43,148 nucleotides of DNA. Origin: Candidatus Poribacteria bacterium. Lineage in GTDB: Bacteria > Poribacteria > WGA-4E > WGA-3G. The DNA lies in the NCBI GenBank assembly GCA_028821605.1, contig JAPPFM010000010.1, positions 318,240 through 361,387 of the forward strand, read 5' to 3'. This document shows, in pieces, positions 32,871-41,501 of the stretch. Both the position numbers and the translations under genes were made by a program. Within the stretch, counting starts at the first letter, position 1; every line of letters starts with the position of its first letter. The notes beneath the pieces are model-generated. The model was not told the origin of the DNA. It was given only the letters and a program-made list of their open reading frames with translations, and did not search any database.

Positions 32871-34670
32871 CTACTTCCTTATCAGCATTTTACGTGTGGC
32901 AGTAAAATCACCAGTTTTAAGTGTATAGAAATAGACACCACTTGCGACGGGTTCACCTTGTGCATTTCTGCCATCCCAATACGCTGCCCGACTTTTGCTC
33001 CGATACATTCCCGCAGGTTGATGTCCTAATGCTAACTTCCGAATTAAGCGACCGTCCGCTGCATAGATACTCACTGTAACCTCCGCAGGTTTAGATAATT
33101 TATAGGGTATCCAAGTCTCTGGATTAAAGGGATTCGGGTAGTTGGATAACAAGACTGTTTCTTTCGGAATCGCTTTTGACAAGGCAGGTGCTGCGGGTGC
33201 ATTTTGGAATAGATTTAGTCTATTCTCCTGCTGATTATACTGAAAAAAATAAGTGGGAGCATCGTCGTTGTTCTCGCTAAATTGGGCGGTTCCCAGGGTA
33301 TGAGAGCGGTAAGTAACCAATTGATCGTCGGCGATGTAATCAAATCGGATCCTGGGGTAACTTGATGGCACATTCTGTCCATTCGACCAGTGAGTGCTGA
33401 CAAAACCTGTCTGAAGAAAATAGGGTTGCCAATCGTGGCTATTTGACCACCTGATTTGGTAAGGGACAGGAACGCCGGTGTTGTTTCTAATTTTGAATAC
33501 CTGTTTAGGGTAGGTCCGTGGGGGCGGTAGGGCAACCAAATTAACGGGAACAGCATCCAGCAATGCCTTTACGTTTCTCGCAGGAACGACTACTGCCAGA
33601 TTTTCATCTGTCCTTGCGGTAAGAATCCCGATAAGCATCCCTTGATCGTTGAGTACAGGGCCACCGCTATTGCCTCCCTCCGCACCACCACTTATCAGTA
33701 AGCAAGCTTCATCGCTTGGCAAACAAATCTCCCGCGGTGTTAGAAAAGTTCCGTCTGTCCAGTTCCAGATTTGGTTCCCTGGATTCCCCAAGATGTGAAC
33801 CTTATCGCCTTCCCTCATGCTATCTTCAATATTTTTACTAAAGTCGTGCTTAATTTCGCGGGCAGTCGTTGGAATTGAAGCGAGCTGAATAATTGCGAGA
33901 TCATCTCTAACATTTTGGACAATGACGCGCCCCTTATTAGCATAGCCTTGTCTCTCAAGCCATCCCGTATTTGTCCCATAAAAGCTGCTATCCTTATTGA
34001 GGTATCCGTTCTCATCTCGCCATGGAAAGAACACAACTATCTGCTCGGCATTGCGTATCACATGTTCATTTGTAACGACGAGGAGGCGTTCTTTGTCAAT
34101 CAAGACTCCGCTTCCTTTATTTCCGACTCCATTCCCTTGATTGGTCTCTATCCACACCACAGAATCAATTGCCTCATCGTAGATTTCCTGCGCTAACTGG
34201 TATGGAAGACGCGTTTCACCAGGAATAGTGTGTGAACCGCCATTACGATATTCATAAAGCGTCTCCTGTTTTAAACTCCTACTATCGAAATTACTCTTTA
34301 GAAGATCGCCCGCATTCGTCTCTACGGCGGTAAATATCTCTGAAGAATGTATCCAAAATGGAAAGCTGTCTCTTGTTGCATGGTCGGGTGGTCTGATTTC
34401 TTTCCCATCATGACCTATCATTCGAATATACACCGACGTATTAGACTGCGGAACCGGTAGGTTGATGGTGGCATTGGGTTCGATTTTATACCAACCTTGT
34501 GTGCGCCAACCTTCTGGCCAATTGTTGTCAGCGGGTTTCCATGTCGAATACACTGCCCAGGCAGCTTCTGTCGCATTGCCATTGGTAATACGATAATCTG
34601 CTGTTGTGAACTGCGTTAAAGTGAGTGTGGTCGTCACAAAAACGAAGATATAAAAAAGTTTCTTATACAA
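32871..34670 (-). CDS. Secreted trypsin-like serine protease with C-terminal sorting-type domain
   Basis: 599 aa with a signal peptide (KLFYIFVFVTTTLTLTQFTTA). An N-terminal beta domain (YRITNGNATEAAWAVYSTW...GWYKIEPNATINL) resembles DUF1036-type modules. The protease domain spans about 165-375, with catalytic His203 (VVTNEHVI), Asp256/257 (VRDDLAII) and Ser335 (GGNSGGPV). A second beta domain (PVPYQIRWSN) follows, and the last 85 residues repeat the NYPNPFNPETWIPY...TATRKMLI domain of the neighbouring dockerin protein. It probably degrades extracellular protein after export by the same route as its neighbour. Confidence 0.9.
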   Translation of the reverse strand: MYKKLFYIFVFVTTTLTLTQFTTADYRITNGNATEAAWAVYSTWKPADNNWPEGWRTQGWYKIEPNATINLPVPQSNTSVYIRMIGHDGKEIRPPDHATRDSFPFWIHSSEIFTAVETNAGDLLKSNFDSRSLKQETLYEYRNGGSHTIPGETRLPYQLAQEIYDEAIDSVVWIETNQGNGVGNKGSGVLIDKERLLVVTNEHVIRNAEQIVVFFPWRDENGYLNKDSSFYGTNTGWLERQGYANKGRVIVQNVRDDLAIIQLASIPTTAREIKHDFSKNIEDSMREGDKVHILGNPGNQIWNWTDGTFLTPREICLPSDEACLLISGGAEGGNSGGPVLNDQGMLIGILTARTDENLAVVVPARNVKALLDAVPVNLVALPPPRTYPKQVFKIRNNTGVPVPYQIRWSNSHDWQPYFLQTGFVSTHWSNGQNVPSSYPRIRFDYIADDQLVTYRSHTLGTAQFSENNDDAPTYFFQYNQQENRLNLFQNAPAAPALSKAIPKETVLLSNYPNPFNPETWIPYKLSKPAEVTVSIYAADGRLIRKLALGHQPAGMYRSKSRAAYWDGRNAQGEPVASGVYFYTLKTGDFTATRKMLIRK

Positions 34671-34841
34671 TGCCTTTTCCTGTTTGATTTAGAGTTTACG
34701 TCCGGTGCAGTATACCAAAGTGTTGAAGCGATGTCAAATAAAACGAAGCGAGGCATAGATGCCTCATACTACGGTAAATAGGACTTATACAGAAAAAATT
34801 AGATGACACGAAGTCTGATTTTTGATATGATTCGGTTATAC

Positions 34842-34972
34842 TGTCAGGACTTACGCAATTGTAGCCGTAGCACGTCTTGTGAGATGGGGATTTTCCCAAA
34901 AATACACACGTTCTTCTGACACAAACTGGAAAGTTTGTGCTACAAATGAGTAGACTGCGTAAATCCTAACTG
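34842..34972. mobile_element. MITE-like element, AGGACTTACGCA ends
   Basis: CAGGACTTACGCA (34845-34857) faces TGCGTAAATCCT (34956-34967); extended to 18 bp, the arms have three mismatches. An internal hairpin CACAAACT-GGAA-AGTTTGTG lies at 34920-34939. It is 131 bp with no coding capacity. It lies in the 34671-35038 gap, which otherwise holds nothing recognisable apart from the leader of the PEP-hydrolase-family gene. Confidence 0.6.
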
Positions 34973-35038
34973 TATTACTTTCTGACTTTGTTCCGGCATA
35001 ACGAAACATGCCTACTACCTTCCAAAGGATACAAAAAA

Positions 35039-35866
35039 ATGAAATTCAAACGTGAAGAAATCTTAGCCCAATTACGCAGCAATATTGACGCAGGTAAACC
35101 CATCATCGGCGCAGGTGCTGGCACGGGTATCTCCGCCAAATGTGAGGCGGCTGGCGGCATTGACCTGATTATTATCTATAACTCCGGCAGATTCAGAATG
35201 GCGGGTAGAGGTTCACTCGCTGGGATGATGCCTTACGGCGATGCGAACCAGATTGTCGTTGAGATGGCGAGCGAAGTGCTACCAGTCGTTCCAGATACGC
35301 CTGTCCTCGCAGGGGTCTGCGGCACCGATCCGTTTCGCTTGATGGATGTTTTCTTAAGCCAAATAGATGCGATCGGTTTTTCGGGTGTGCAGAACTTCCC
35401 GACGGTGGGACTGATTGATGGCACCTTCCGTCAACTGCTTGAAGAGACCGATATGGGGTACGGACCTGAGGTGGAGATGATTCGGACAGCGAGTCAGATG
35501 GGGATGCTTACCACGCCGTACGCGTTCAACGAAACCGAAGCAGAACAGATGGCAGATGCAGGCGCGGATATCCTCGTCGCACACATGGGGCTGACGACGA
35601 AAGGTTCTATCGGCGCACAAACTGCCTTCACACTTGAGGATGCCGCCAAACGGGTTCAAGCCATCCATGACGCTGCGAAAGGGGTCAATCCGGAGATTCT
35701 CGTTATCTGTCACGGCGGTCCTATTGCTGAACCCGAAGACGCAACCTACGTTCTGGAAAATACCGAGGGCGTTGTCGGTTTCTACGGTGCGTCGAGTGCG
35801 GAACGTCTCCCGACAGAGCGCGCGATTACGGCGCAAATTGAGGCTTTCAAGGAAATTCGGTTGTAG
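35039..35866 (+). CDS. PEP hydrolase-family TIM-barrel protein
   Basis: 275 aa from the ATG at 35039, with AAAGGA about nine bases upstream; an earlier ATG in the frame has no ribosome-binding site. Family motifs are [73 protein letters not shown] and [11 protein letters not shown]. They match the phosphoenolpyruvate hydrolase-family TIM barrel (PF09370), which some genomes label signal transduction protein. It is cytoplasmic and probably involved in C-C bond chemistry on a small carboxylate. It ends convergent to the cytochrome gene. Confidence 0.88.
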   Translation: MKFKREEILAQLRSNIDAGKPIIGAGAGTGISAKCEAAGGIDLIIIYNSGRFRMAGRGSLAGMMPYGDANQIVVEMASEVLPVVPDTPVLAGVCGTDPFRLMDVFLSQIDAIGFSGVQNFPTVGLIDGTFRQLLEETDMGYGPEVEMIRTASQMGMLTTPYAFNETEAEQMADAGADILVAHMGLTTKGSIGAQTAFTLEDAAKRVQAIHDAAKGVNPEILVICHGGPIAEPEDATYVLENTEGVVGFYGASSAERLPTERAITAQIEAFKEIRL

Positions 35867-35993
35867 TTTCCACCCCAGGTCGTCAGTGTTAAACTGATTC
35901 AGATGGGTATGTCCGCAAGCACATGCTAACACCTGCATGAGAGAAACGGACGCACCAAGAAACCGGTTCAAACGTTCCGCTGAGACTTCTACC

Positions 35994-37076
35994 TCACTCT
36001 TCGAGATAGTTCTCGTTAATATAGCGCGTGATCAATTCAATCTCTTCCCCTTCAAGATAAAGCCCTGTTTCTATCATCCGGGCAATGACCTCGGTTGTCT
36101 CTTCTTTGGAACGAGGGGGATAGTCTTCAACATCGGTGAGCGGATGACATTGCGAGCATTTATCCTCAAAGAGTGCTTTCGCTTCTCCTTCATCGTAGGT
36201 GTCTACCGCTGTTGGGTCAATTTCAGGTTCAACTTCAGCTTCCATTTCTGCTTCCATAACGAAAGTCACGATTTGGGCAGCCGCCTTCGCTTCATCCGCA
36301 CGCATCTGTGCTTGCCGTTGCTGCCGGACCGAGGTTTGAATGTCGGGTGTAATCGAGATGAGATATGCTGAGACGCTCCACTCTTCTTCTTGGTGAATCG
36401 GTTCACCGATCATAGGCTTTATCGCCATCCGATTGACGAGACGTACCCAGTCAGTCGGCGTGCGCGGCTTCGCGAGAATGGTGCGTAAGTCGTGACAGAC
36501 GACGCACTTACGCTGTAAAACGTGCTGTCCATCCCGCAATTTTCGCTTTGATGCGAGTTGGTCGAGCGGTGCTTCCTCCGGCAATCCAGCATTTTCAAGT
36601 AACCTGCGTGTTCGAGCAATGCCCTCCTCGCTGAATGCCATTGTCTGTGTTCGCAACGCTGCTTCGCGGAATGTGAACGGCACCGACAACCCGATCAACA
36701 GATAGGTACAAATCAGCAGCGTTGTACCAATATACGGCATTACTTCCTCAAAATGCCGGAAAAACCGAAGGATGGCGATCTTGACAAGAATCAACACACC
36801 GATGGTAATACCGAGCATTAGATGTGCTACGGTGCGCGGTGGCAACTCGACTTGGTAGTTCCACAGGCGCGGCACCATGTGCCACATCATGAAGACATAG
36901 AGGATCGCATACGCATAACCGATGAACCGATGGAGCAGGGTCAAGGACCGTGGGGCGGAACTCGTATGCGTTTCCTTGTCAAATGGGTAACCCCATAACT
37001 TAAACATCAAGAAAACAGAGGCGTTCGCGAGGCCCAAGAAGATTAACCCAAGAATCGCGCTGGTTGAAGTAGACAT
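35994..37076 (-). CDS. Membrane b/c-type cytochrome fusion
   Basis: 360 aa. The N-terminal 140 residues contain four predicted membrane helices with His49, His66, His85 and His108 positioned as possible b-heme ligands (TLLHRFIGYAYAILYVFMMWH). The soluble C-terminal part has two c-type heme motifs, CVVCH (191-195) and CSQCH (307-311), separated by a linker rich in Glu and Ala. This makes a quinol-to-periplasm electron carrier plausible; the exact partner is unknown. A stop-codon-adjacent IS element lies upstream at 37096. Confidence 0.8.
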   Translation of the reverse strand: MSTSTSAILGLIFLGLANASVFLMFKLWGYPFDKETHTSSAPRSLTLLHRFIGYAYAILYVFMMWHMVPRLWNYQVELPPRTVAHLMLGITIGVLILVKIAILRFFRHFEEVMPYIGTTLLICTYLLIGLSVPFTFREAALRTQTMAFSEEGIARTRRLLENAGLPEEAPLDQLASKRKLRDGQHVLQRKCVVCHDLRTILAKPRTPTDWVRLVNRMAIKPMIGEPIHQEEEWSVSAYLISITPDIQTSVRQQRQAQMRADEAKAAAQIVTFVMEAEMEAEVEPEIDPTAVDTYDEGEAKALFEDKCSQCHPLTDVEDYPPRSKEETTEVIARMIETGLYLEGEEIELITRYINENYLEE

Positions 37077-37112
37077 ATTAGTTATCTAATCTTCGCTACA
37101 AGACCTAATCCT

Positions 37113-38138
37113 TTAGGTTTGGGATGTAGTAGCGTCCTTATATTTGAAGTTGAGTCGTTTCAAGATAGTATATTCGTTTTCTTTCGCCTGAAATACGACT
37201 TGTTTACTACTGTTGATTTCGCTGAGCGTTAACTTTCCCTTTTGATGTCCTGAGACGCGTAGGAAGCCGTGTTTGACATGTTTGACGAGTGCATTCTTGA
37301 CAGTATTGAGACACCGGGTGCCACCATATCTATTTCGTCTCCTACCTCTCGCCTCTTGTTCACGGTGGAGACACCTGCGTTTGATAGGTATCGATGCTAT
37401 ACAAAATATATCTGTGTTGTCAGGTATATTCTTTCCACCAACAGCATGATATGCCAGACACCAACTATCTACACAATGTGCGTCAAAGGTTTCTGACATC
37501 TTGTCTGACGACTTCTTTAGTCCTAACCTATCGCGTATCTCTTTGGTTTCCCACCCTTGAAGTGTTCGCAACTCCCACCGCTTTCGGAGTTCACGATAGA
37601 ACCACCGTTTACCAACTTCAAGTGGGCTAAACGATTGATTCCACTTCTTCGCACGTTCTATTGTCGGTGCCCTAATATCCTCTACGCAGACCTGCGTAAC
37701 TGGATACAGCTTCGACAGCCAATGAAGTATCCGTAGTTTCCAATTCCACCTCGCACGAGTGCCCGCGGGTATTCGTTCTCTATTCGCAAGGCGGTTGGTT
37801 CTGTTAGGACGGTTCGGACACTTACGAGAGCGTCTACGCCTGCGCAACTCACGACGCTTCGCTACTTTCTTACCCACTTTATTATGAGCGTCCGCCTGCA
37901 CATTCAAATAGGTATGCTTTTCTGATTTGACGGTAAACCCCTCTTTCTTACTACCGGGGTCTACACCGACAACAATATCTTGTATTTCTCTGTCAGACGG
38001 TTCTTTGTTCAGACGGATACAATAGATACCGTTATCCCAATAGGGTGTTGCCTCGCCACGCTTGATAAGTTTTCTTGCTCGTGCGGCATGCAGAGGCATC
38101 AGTTGTTGTCCGTCTTTGGTTTTTACAGGCACAAACAT
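37113..38138 (-). CDS. isrB: IsrB-like RNA-guided nuclease (RRXRR domain)
   Basis: 341 aa from the ATG at 38138 (AAAGGAG 11 bases upstream); the frame extends further upstream but without family sequence. Order: PLMP-type N-terminus (MFVPVKTKDGQQLMPLHAAR), RuvC-I (VVGVD60PGS), an Arg-rich bridge helix (KRRELRRRRRSRKC), RuvC-II (VCVE153DI), RuvC-III (DAH221CVD224SW) and a C-terminal domain (RRNRYGGTRCLNTVK). Only 67 residues separate RuvC-II from RuvC-III and hold no HNH motif. That distinguishes IsrB (a nickase in studied members) from IscB. All three RuvC acidic/His positions are intact, so it may be active with the RNA encoded just upstream. Confidence 0.85.
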   Translation of the reverse strand: MFVPVKTKDGQQLMPLHAARARKLIKRGEATPYWDNGIYCIRLNKEPSDREIQDIVVGVDPGSKKEGFTVKSEKHTYLNVQADAHNKVGKKVAKRRELRRRRRSRKCPNRPNRTNRLANRERIPAGTRARWNWKLRILHWLSKLYPVTQVCVEDIRAPTIERAKKWNQSFSPLEVGKRWFYRELRKRWELRTLQGWETKEIRDRLGLKKSSDKMSETFDAHCVDSWCLAYHAVGGKNIPDNTDIFCIASIPIKRRCLHREQEARGRRRNRYGGTRCLNTVKNALVKHVKHGFLRVSGHQKGKLTLSEINSSKQVVFQAKENEYTILKRLNFKYKDATTSQT

Positions 38139-38155
38139 AAGTTTGTATTCTCCTT

Positions 38156-38346
38156 TGCAGGGTGTGTTGTCCCTTCCAGATCGCAATATCCAAGTGGTAT
38201 CAGACGAGGGGAGTATCCGATACATTCAGCTGGCTACCACGCCAAGATACTACGATATATTACTGTAGAAAACCGTTTATCTTGTGGAGTGGACGCTCGG
38301 TATGCGCTTCGCACAAGCCCAAGTCTTTAGACTTGGGTAGTTGACT
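38156..38346 (-). ncRNA. Presumptive omega-RNA of the IsrB-like element
   Basis: About 190 nt on the minus strand lie between the element end and the nuclease start, where IscB/IsrB guide RNAs are encoded. Reading 5' to 3' it begins GTCAACTACCC, folds a perfect 8-bp hairpin (38337-38318), then a CTTGTG...CACAAG stem enclosing a TGCG-AAG-CGCA hairpin, and ends near the SD of the gene. The guide would be the flanking host bases 38347 and up. Structure and boundaries are inferred. Confidence 0.55.
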
Positions 38347-38351
38347 TCTTC

Positions 38352-39152
38352 CTACGTCTCCAATACCGGGCGATTTAATCGAGAGTGATACGGAGGTTCC
38401 ATAACAGCACGCTGGCGTTCATTTGCCCACTCCGGTATTGGATATGCAGGCACATAAGCCATATTGCCTGCCGTATAGCGTGTTAAGATGGAACGGCGCG
38501 GATGGTCTGCGGTCCATGGGAGCGTTCCGTGTGTCACCGCCTCCGTGAAAATTATCACATCCCCCGCATCGCAGACGAGCGGCCGGATGTGCTCTTGGTG
38601 TTTCTGGTAAAGCCGCATCTCTTGCGGACACGGGTAGTTGCTCTTATGGCTTCCCGGAATAACGATTAACCCACCTGCTCCTTCGGGGACATCCGTCAAC
38701 TGAAAGGTGACAACAGTCAAGCCGTTGTGCATGCGTCCATCACGGAAGATATAATACTGGTTCGGATCGAAGCCGGGACCGGAGGATCCGTGAAAGATAA
38801 AGCCTTCCGCACCTTTGTCCATTGAGAGCAGGAACATGTGGTGATCCATGCGGAAGCCCTTGCCGAGTATCTCGTTGAGATATGGGACAAGTGTCGGATG
38901 CGCGAGCATGTGTCGGAACGGATTGCACCACGGTTCTTCCCAGTTGAGCATACCGCCGAGTTCACCTCTGCCGTGCTCGCCTTCCAGTTCTGCGGAACCG
39001 CCATCAAGTGTCTGATCGGGTGGACGGATGCGTGCTTGGTCACTATGTTTGTCAATCGCTTCGTTCGCGAGGGTTACCTCTTCAGGTGTTAGCACATTCT
39101 TGATAACAAGGTAACCGTTGAGATCGAATAGATATTTTTCATCAGCATTCAT
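38352..39152 (-). CDS. PhyH-family dioxygenase, tandem paralog A
   Basis: 266 aa from the ATG at 39152, preceded by CCGTAAGGAAAGCTAAAAA, a member of the recurrent leader. Motifs: DLNGYLVIKNVLTPEEV at the N-terminus, FHGSSGPGFDPNQYY, GLTVVTFQLTDVPEGAGGL, IPGSHKSNYP, and AGDVIIFTEAVTHGTLPW with the distal His, then HPRRSILTRY with the 2-oxoglutarate Arg. A WHxD motif is not seen; the proximal ligand is probably the His in FHG, as in a PhyH subgroup. It is the downstream of two tandem copies with about 30 differences in 266 residues. An IS605-type element sits 5 bp behind its stop. Confidence 0.88.
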   Translation of the reverse strand: MNADEKYLFDLNGYLVIKNVLTPEEVTLANEAIDKHSDQARIRPPDQTLDGGSAELEGEHGRGELGGMLNWEEPWCNPFRHMLAHPTLVPYLNEILGKGFRMDHHMFLLSMDKGAEGFIFHGSSGPGFDPNQYYIFRDGRMHNGLTVVTFQLTDVPEGAGGLIVIPGSHKSNYPCPQEMRLYQKHQEHIRPLVCDAGDVIIFTEAVTHGTLPWTADHPRRSILTRYTAGNMAYVPAYPIPEWANERQRAVMEPPYHSRLNRPVLET

Positions 39153-39266
39153 TTTTTAGCTTTCCTTACGGCTAAACACCGTGAGATTGGCCCTTCAGTT
39201 GCGACCTCACCAGAAACCTGCGCGTAAGCGGCGCACAGTCCAGGACCCCATAAATTAAAAACCTTC

Positions 39267-40067
39267 CTACGTTTCCAAGGTGGGACGGTTTAATCGCGAA
39301 TGATAAGGTGCTTCCATAACAGCACGCTGGCGCTCATTCGCCCATTCCGGTATTGGATATGCAGGGGCATACGCCATGTTGCCTGCGGTATAACGGGTTA
39401 GAACGGAGCGTCTCGGATGGTCGGCTGTCCACGGAAGCGTTCCGTGCGTCACCGCCTCCGTGAAGATTGCCACATCCCCAGCGTTGCAGACGACTTGTCG
39501 GATATGCTCTTGGTGTTCCTGGTAGAGCCGCATCTTCTTCGGGCACGGGTAGTTGCTCTTATGGCTTCCGGGTATAACGATTAATCCACCGACTCCGGGT
39601 GGCACATCCGTCAATTGGAATGTGACGACAGTCAAGCCGTTGTGCATGCGTCCGTCACGGAAAATATAGTATTGGTTCGGATCGAAGCCAGGACCGGAGG
39701 AGCCATGGAACGTATGCCCCTCTGCACCCTTGTCCATTGAAAGCAGGAACATCTGATGATCCATTCGGAAGCCTTTTCCGAGTATCTCGTTGAGATATGG
39801 AACAAGTGTCGGATGGGCGAGCATGTGCCGAAACGGGTTACACCACGGTTCTTCCCAGTTGAGCATACCGCCGAGTTCCCCTCTCCCCTGTTCACCTTTT
39901 AAGTCCGGGGAGCCGCCATCGAGTGCCTGTTCGCGTGGACGGATGCGTCCCTGATCACTATGTTTATCAATCGCTTCATTCGCTATTGCCACCTCTTCAG
40001 GTGTTAACACGTTCTTGACAACGAGGTAACCGTTCAGATCAAATAGATATTTTTCGTCAGCGTTCAT
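39267..40067 (-). CDS. PhyH-family dioxygenase, tandem paralog B
   Basis: 266 aa from the ATG at 40067, with GGAGG nine bases upstream. It has the same length and motifs as paralog A. Most differences cluster at residues 42-60 (REQALDGGSPDLKGEQ here against PDQTLDGGSAELEGEH) and at 195-215, and the catalytic region is unchanged. The 114-bp gap to paralog A has no strong terminator, so they may be co-transcribed. Recent tandem duplication is likely. Confidence 0.88.
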   Translation of the reverse strand: MNADEKYLFDLNGYLVVKNVLTPEEVAIANEAIDKHSDQGRIRPREQALDGGSPDLKGEQGRGELGGMLNWEEPWCNPFRHMLAHPTLVPYLNEILGKGFRMDHQMFLLSMDKGAEGHTFHGSSGPGFDPNQYYIFRDGRMHNGLTVVTFQLTDVPPGVGGLIVIPGSHKSNYPCPKKMRLYQEHQEHIRQVVCNAGDVAIFTEAVTHGTLPWTADHPRRSVLTRYTAGNMAYAPAYPIPEWANERQRAVMEAPYHSRLNRPTLET

Positions 40068-40108
40068 GTTCGATGTCCTCCACCTCATAAATGGTTGTCA
40101 GCCATCGG

Positions 40109-40166
40109 CTTTGACCAACAACTCGCGTCTTAGCAAAAATGTCTGTAGACGAGTTGTTGGTCAAGG
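40109..40166. repeat. Long inverted repeat between PhyH-B and enolase-family gene
   Basis: TTGACCAACAACTCG (40111-40125) pairs perfectly with CGAGTTGTTGGTCAA (40150-40164). CT/GG outside and TCT/AGA inside extend the stem with a 2-nt bulge. No T-run. It sits downstream of the dehydratase gene on the minus strand and may end its transcript or be an insertion relic. The rest of 40089-40282 shows nothing. Confidence 0.65.
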
Positions 40167-40282
40167 TTACGTCTTCCGTAATGCAAAAGTCTTCTGACAA
40201 ATTCCAACCGGCTCCTTCTTTTCAAGTTATGTTACCGTCATCAGCATTCTCTTTCACTGATAACTGATAACCGAAAACCATT

Positions 40283-41410
40283 TTATACCGCGTAAGCGAC
40301 AGAGCCGTCTTCACGCAGCGGTGTCGTACCAGTGTTCATCGGTTGGAAAGGGTTCTGCTCGATTAAGCTATCATCAAGTTCAATGCCCAAGCCCGGAACT
40401 TCCGGAATCGGAATGTAACCACCCTCTCGTTGATACGCGACTTTGTATACGGCGAAGTCTTCGGATTCATCGCCTTTCGTATACTCTTGTGTGATGAAGT
40501 TCGGGATACTTGTGTCTAAGTGGAGTGATGCGGCAGTAATGAGCGGTCCAAGGAAATTATGCGTGACAACCGCGCTGTGATACGCCTCAGCAAGTGCCGC
40601 GATTTTCTTGCAGTGCGTTATACCACCGGCGAGACCGACATCCGGACGCACATATTGCGGTCCGCCTGCTTCAAGGAGTTCACGGAATTCCCAGATACTT
40701 ACATTGCGTTCGCCAATAGCAAGTGGGGTTGTCATTCGTTTCGCTAATTCTGCTTGCGTTGTGATGGTGTCTATCTGAATTGGGTCTTCGATGAAATAGA
40801 GGTTGAAAGGTGCCAGTGCAGCTTCTAAGACAATGCCGTTCATCGGTGTTAGTTTCCGGTGCACCTCGACAATCAGATCGAGATCCGGTCCACCGCCTTC
40901 TCGCGCCGCTGCGACGAGGTCACGGGCAGTCTTGACGAGCCGATCAACTCCCATATCTTGGAAATTGCCTACGACTGGGTCAAATTTGAGTGCTGTGAAA
41001 CCTTCTTCAACTGCTGCTTTCGCCGCTTCATACATCGTTTCTGGGGTGCTTCCACCGCCGAGGAGGTGCAATCGGATTTTATCACGGCAATTTCCACCCA
41101 ACAACTCCCAGATGGGAACACCGAGGTATTTACCTTTGATGTCCCACAATGCGATGTCCACCGCACTGATCGCACCGCTCAGCGCAGTCCCACGAAACGG
41201 ACCCATGCGATAGAGGTATTGCCAATGATGCTCAATCCGCAACGGGTTCTGTCCAATGAGGTGTTTCTTAAACGTGTTGATGATGCTATCAACGGCTTCT
41301 GGGTAGCCCCAGCACGCGGTCTGTCCCACACCGCTGATACCCGTGTCCGTATGAATCCGAATCACATAGCCGTTCCGAATGAAGAACGACTCAATTTTAT
41401 CAATCTTCAT
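40283..41410 (-). CDS. Mandelate racemase/muconate lactonizing (enolase) superfamily dehydratase
   Basis: 375 aa. The N-terminal capping domain is complete (TDTGISGVGQTACWGYPEAV). In the barrel the metal-site residues fit E182-V-H184-R (LIVEVHRKLTP), E208 (FIEDP) and E234 (IGERN). The C-terminal His-Asp dyad is H284 (VVTHNF) and D257 (VRPDVGLAGG). The ExHR form is common in sugar-acid dehydratases of the mannonate/galactonate type, so dehydration of a sugar acid is the best guess. It is divergent from a Gfo/Idh/MocA dehydrogenase, consistent with sugar catabolism. Confidence 0.9.
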   Translation of the reverse strand: MKIDKIESFFIRNGYVIRIHTDTGISGVGQTACWGYPEAVDSIINTFKKHLIGQNPLRIEHHWQYLYRMGPFRGTALSGAISAVDIALWDIKGKYLGVPIWELLGGNCRDKIRLHLLGGGSTPETMYEAAKAAVEEGFTALKFDPVVGNFQDMGVDRLVKTARDLVAAAREGGGPDLDLIVEVHRKLTPMNGIVLEAALAPFNLYFIEDPIQIDTITTQAELAKRMTTPLAIGERNVSIWEFRELLEAGGPQYVRPDVGLAGGITHCKKIAALAEAYHSAVVTHNFLGPLITAASLHLDTSIPNFITQEYTKGDESEDFAVYKVAYQREGGYIPIPEVPGLGIELDDSLIEQNPFQPMNTGTTPLREDGSVAYAV

Positions 41411-41501
41411 GTAACGCTCCTGCGAGAAAGATTTATCTTGCTGTGCTGTATTGTATCACACGCACGCGAATTTAACAACATAGAACTGAAAAATCAAACA
41501 G

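Larger units (their letters stand above)
37096..38346 (-). mobile_element. IS200/IS605-type element carrying an IsrB-like gene
   Basis: Bounded by a hairpin ACCTAA-TCCT-TTAGGT (37103-37118), which overlaps the gene's stop, and by a perfect hairpin CCCAAGTC-TTTA-GACTTGGG (38318-38337) next to GTAGTTGAC. This layout is typical of IS200/IS605 ends. It contains one gene and no TnpA transposase, so it needs a transposase in trans. It is inserted just after the stop of the PhyH gene at 38352. Exact ends are estimated. Confidence 0.75.

Noticed and set aside
35354-35971. 205-aa minus-strand frame opposite the PEP-hydrolase-family gene.
   Set aside because: It overlaps a clear family gene almost fully, has low-quality composition and no start signal; a shadow.
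37113-38138. Assignment as IscB (with HNH) or TnpB.
   Set aside because: There is no room for an HNH between RuvC-II and RuvC-III, and the PLMP N-terminus and Arg-rich bridge exclude TnpB.
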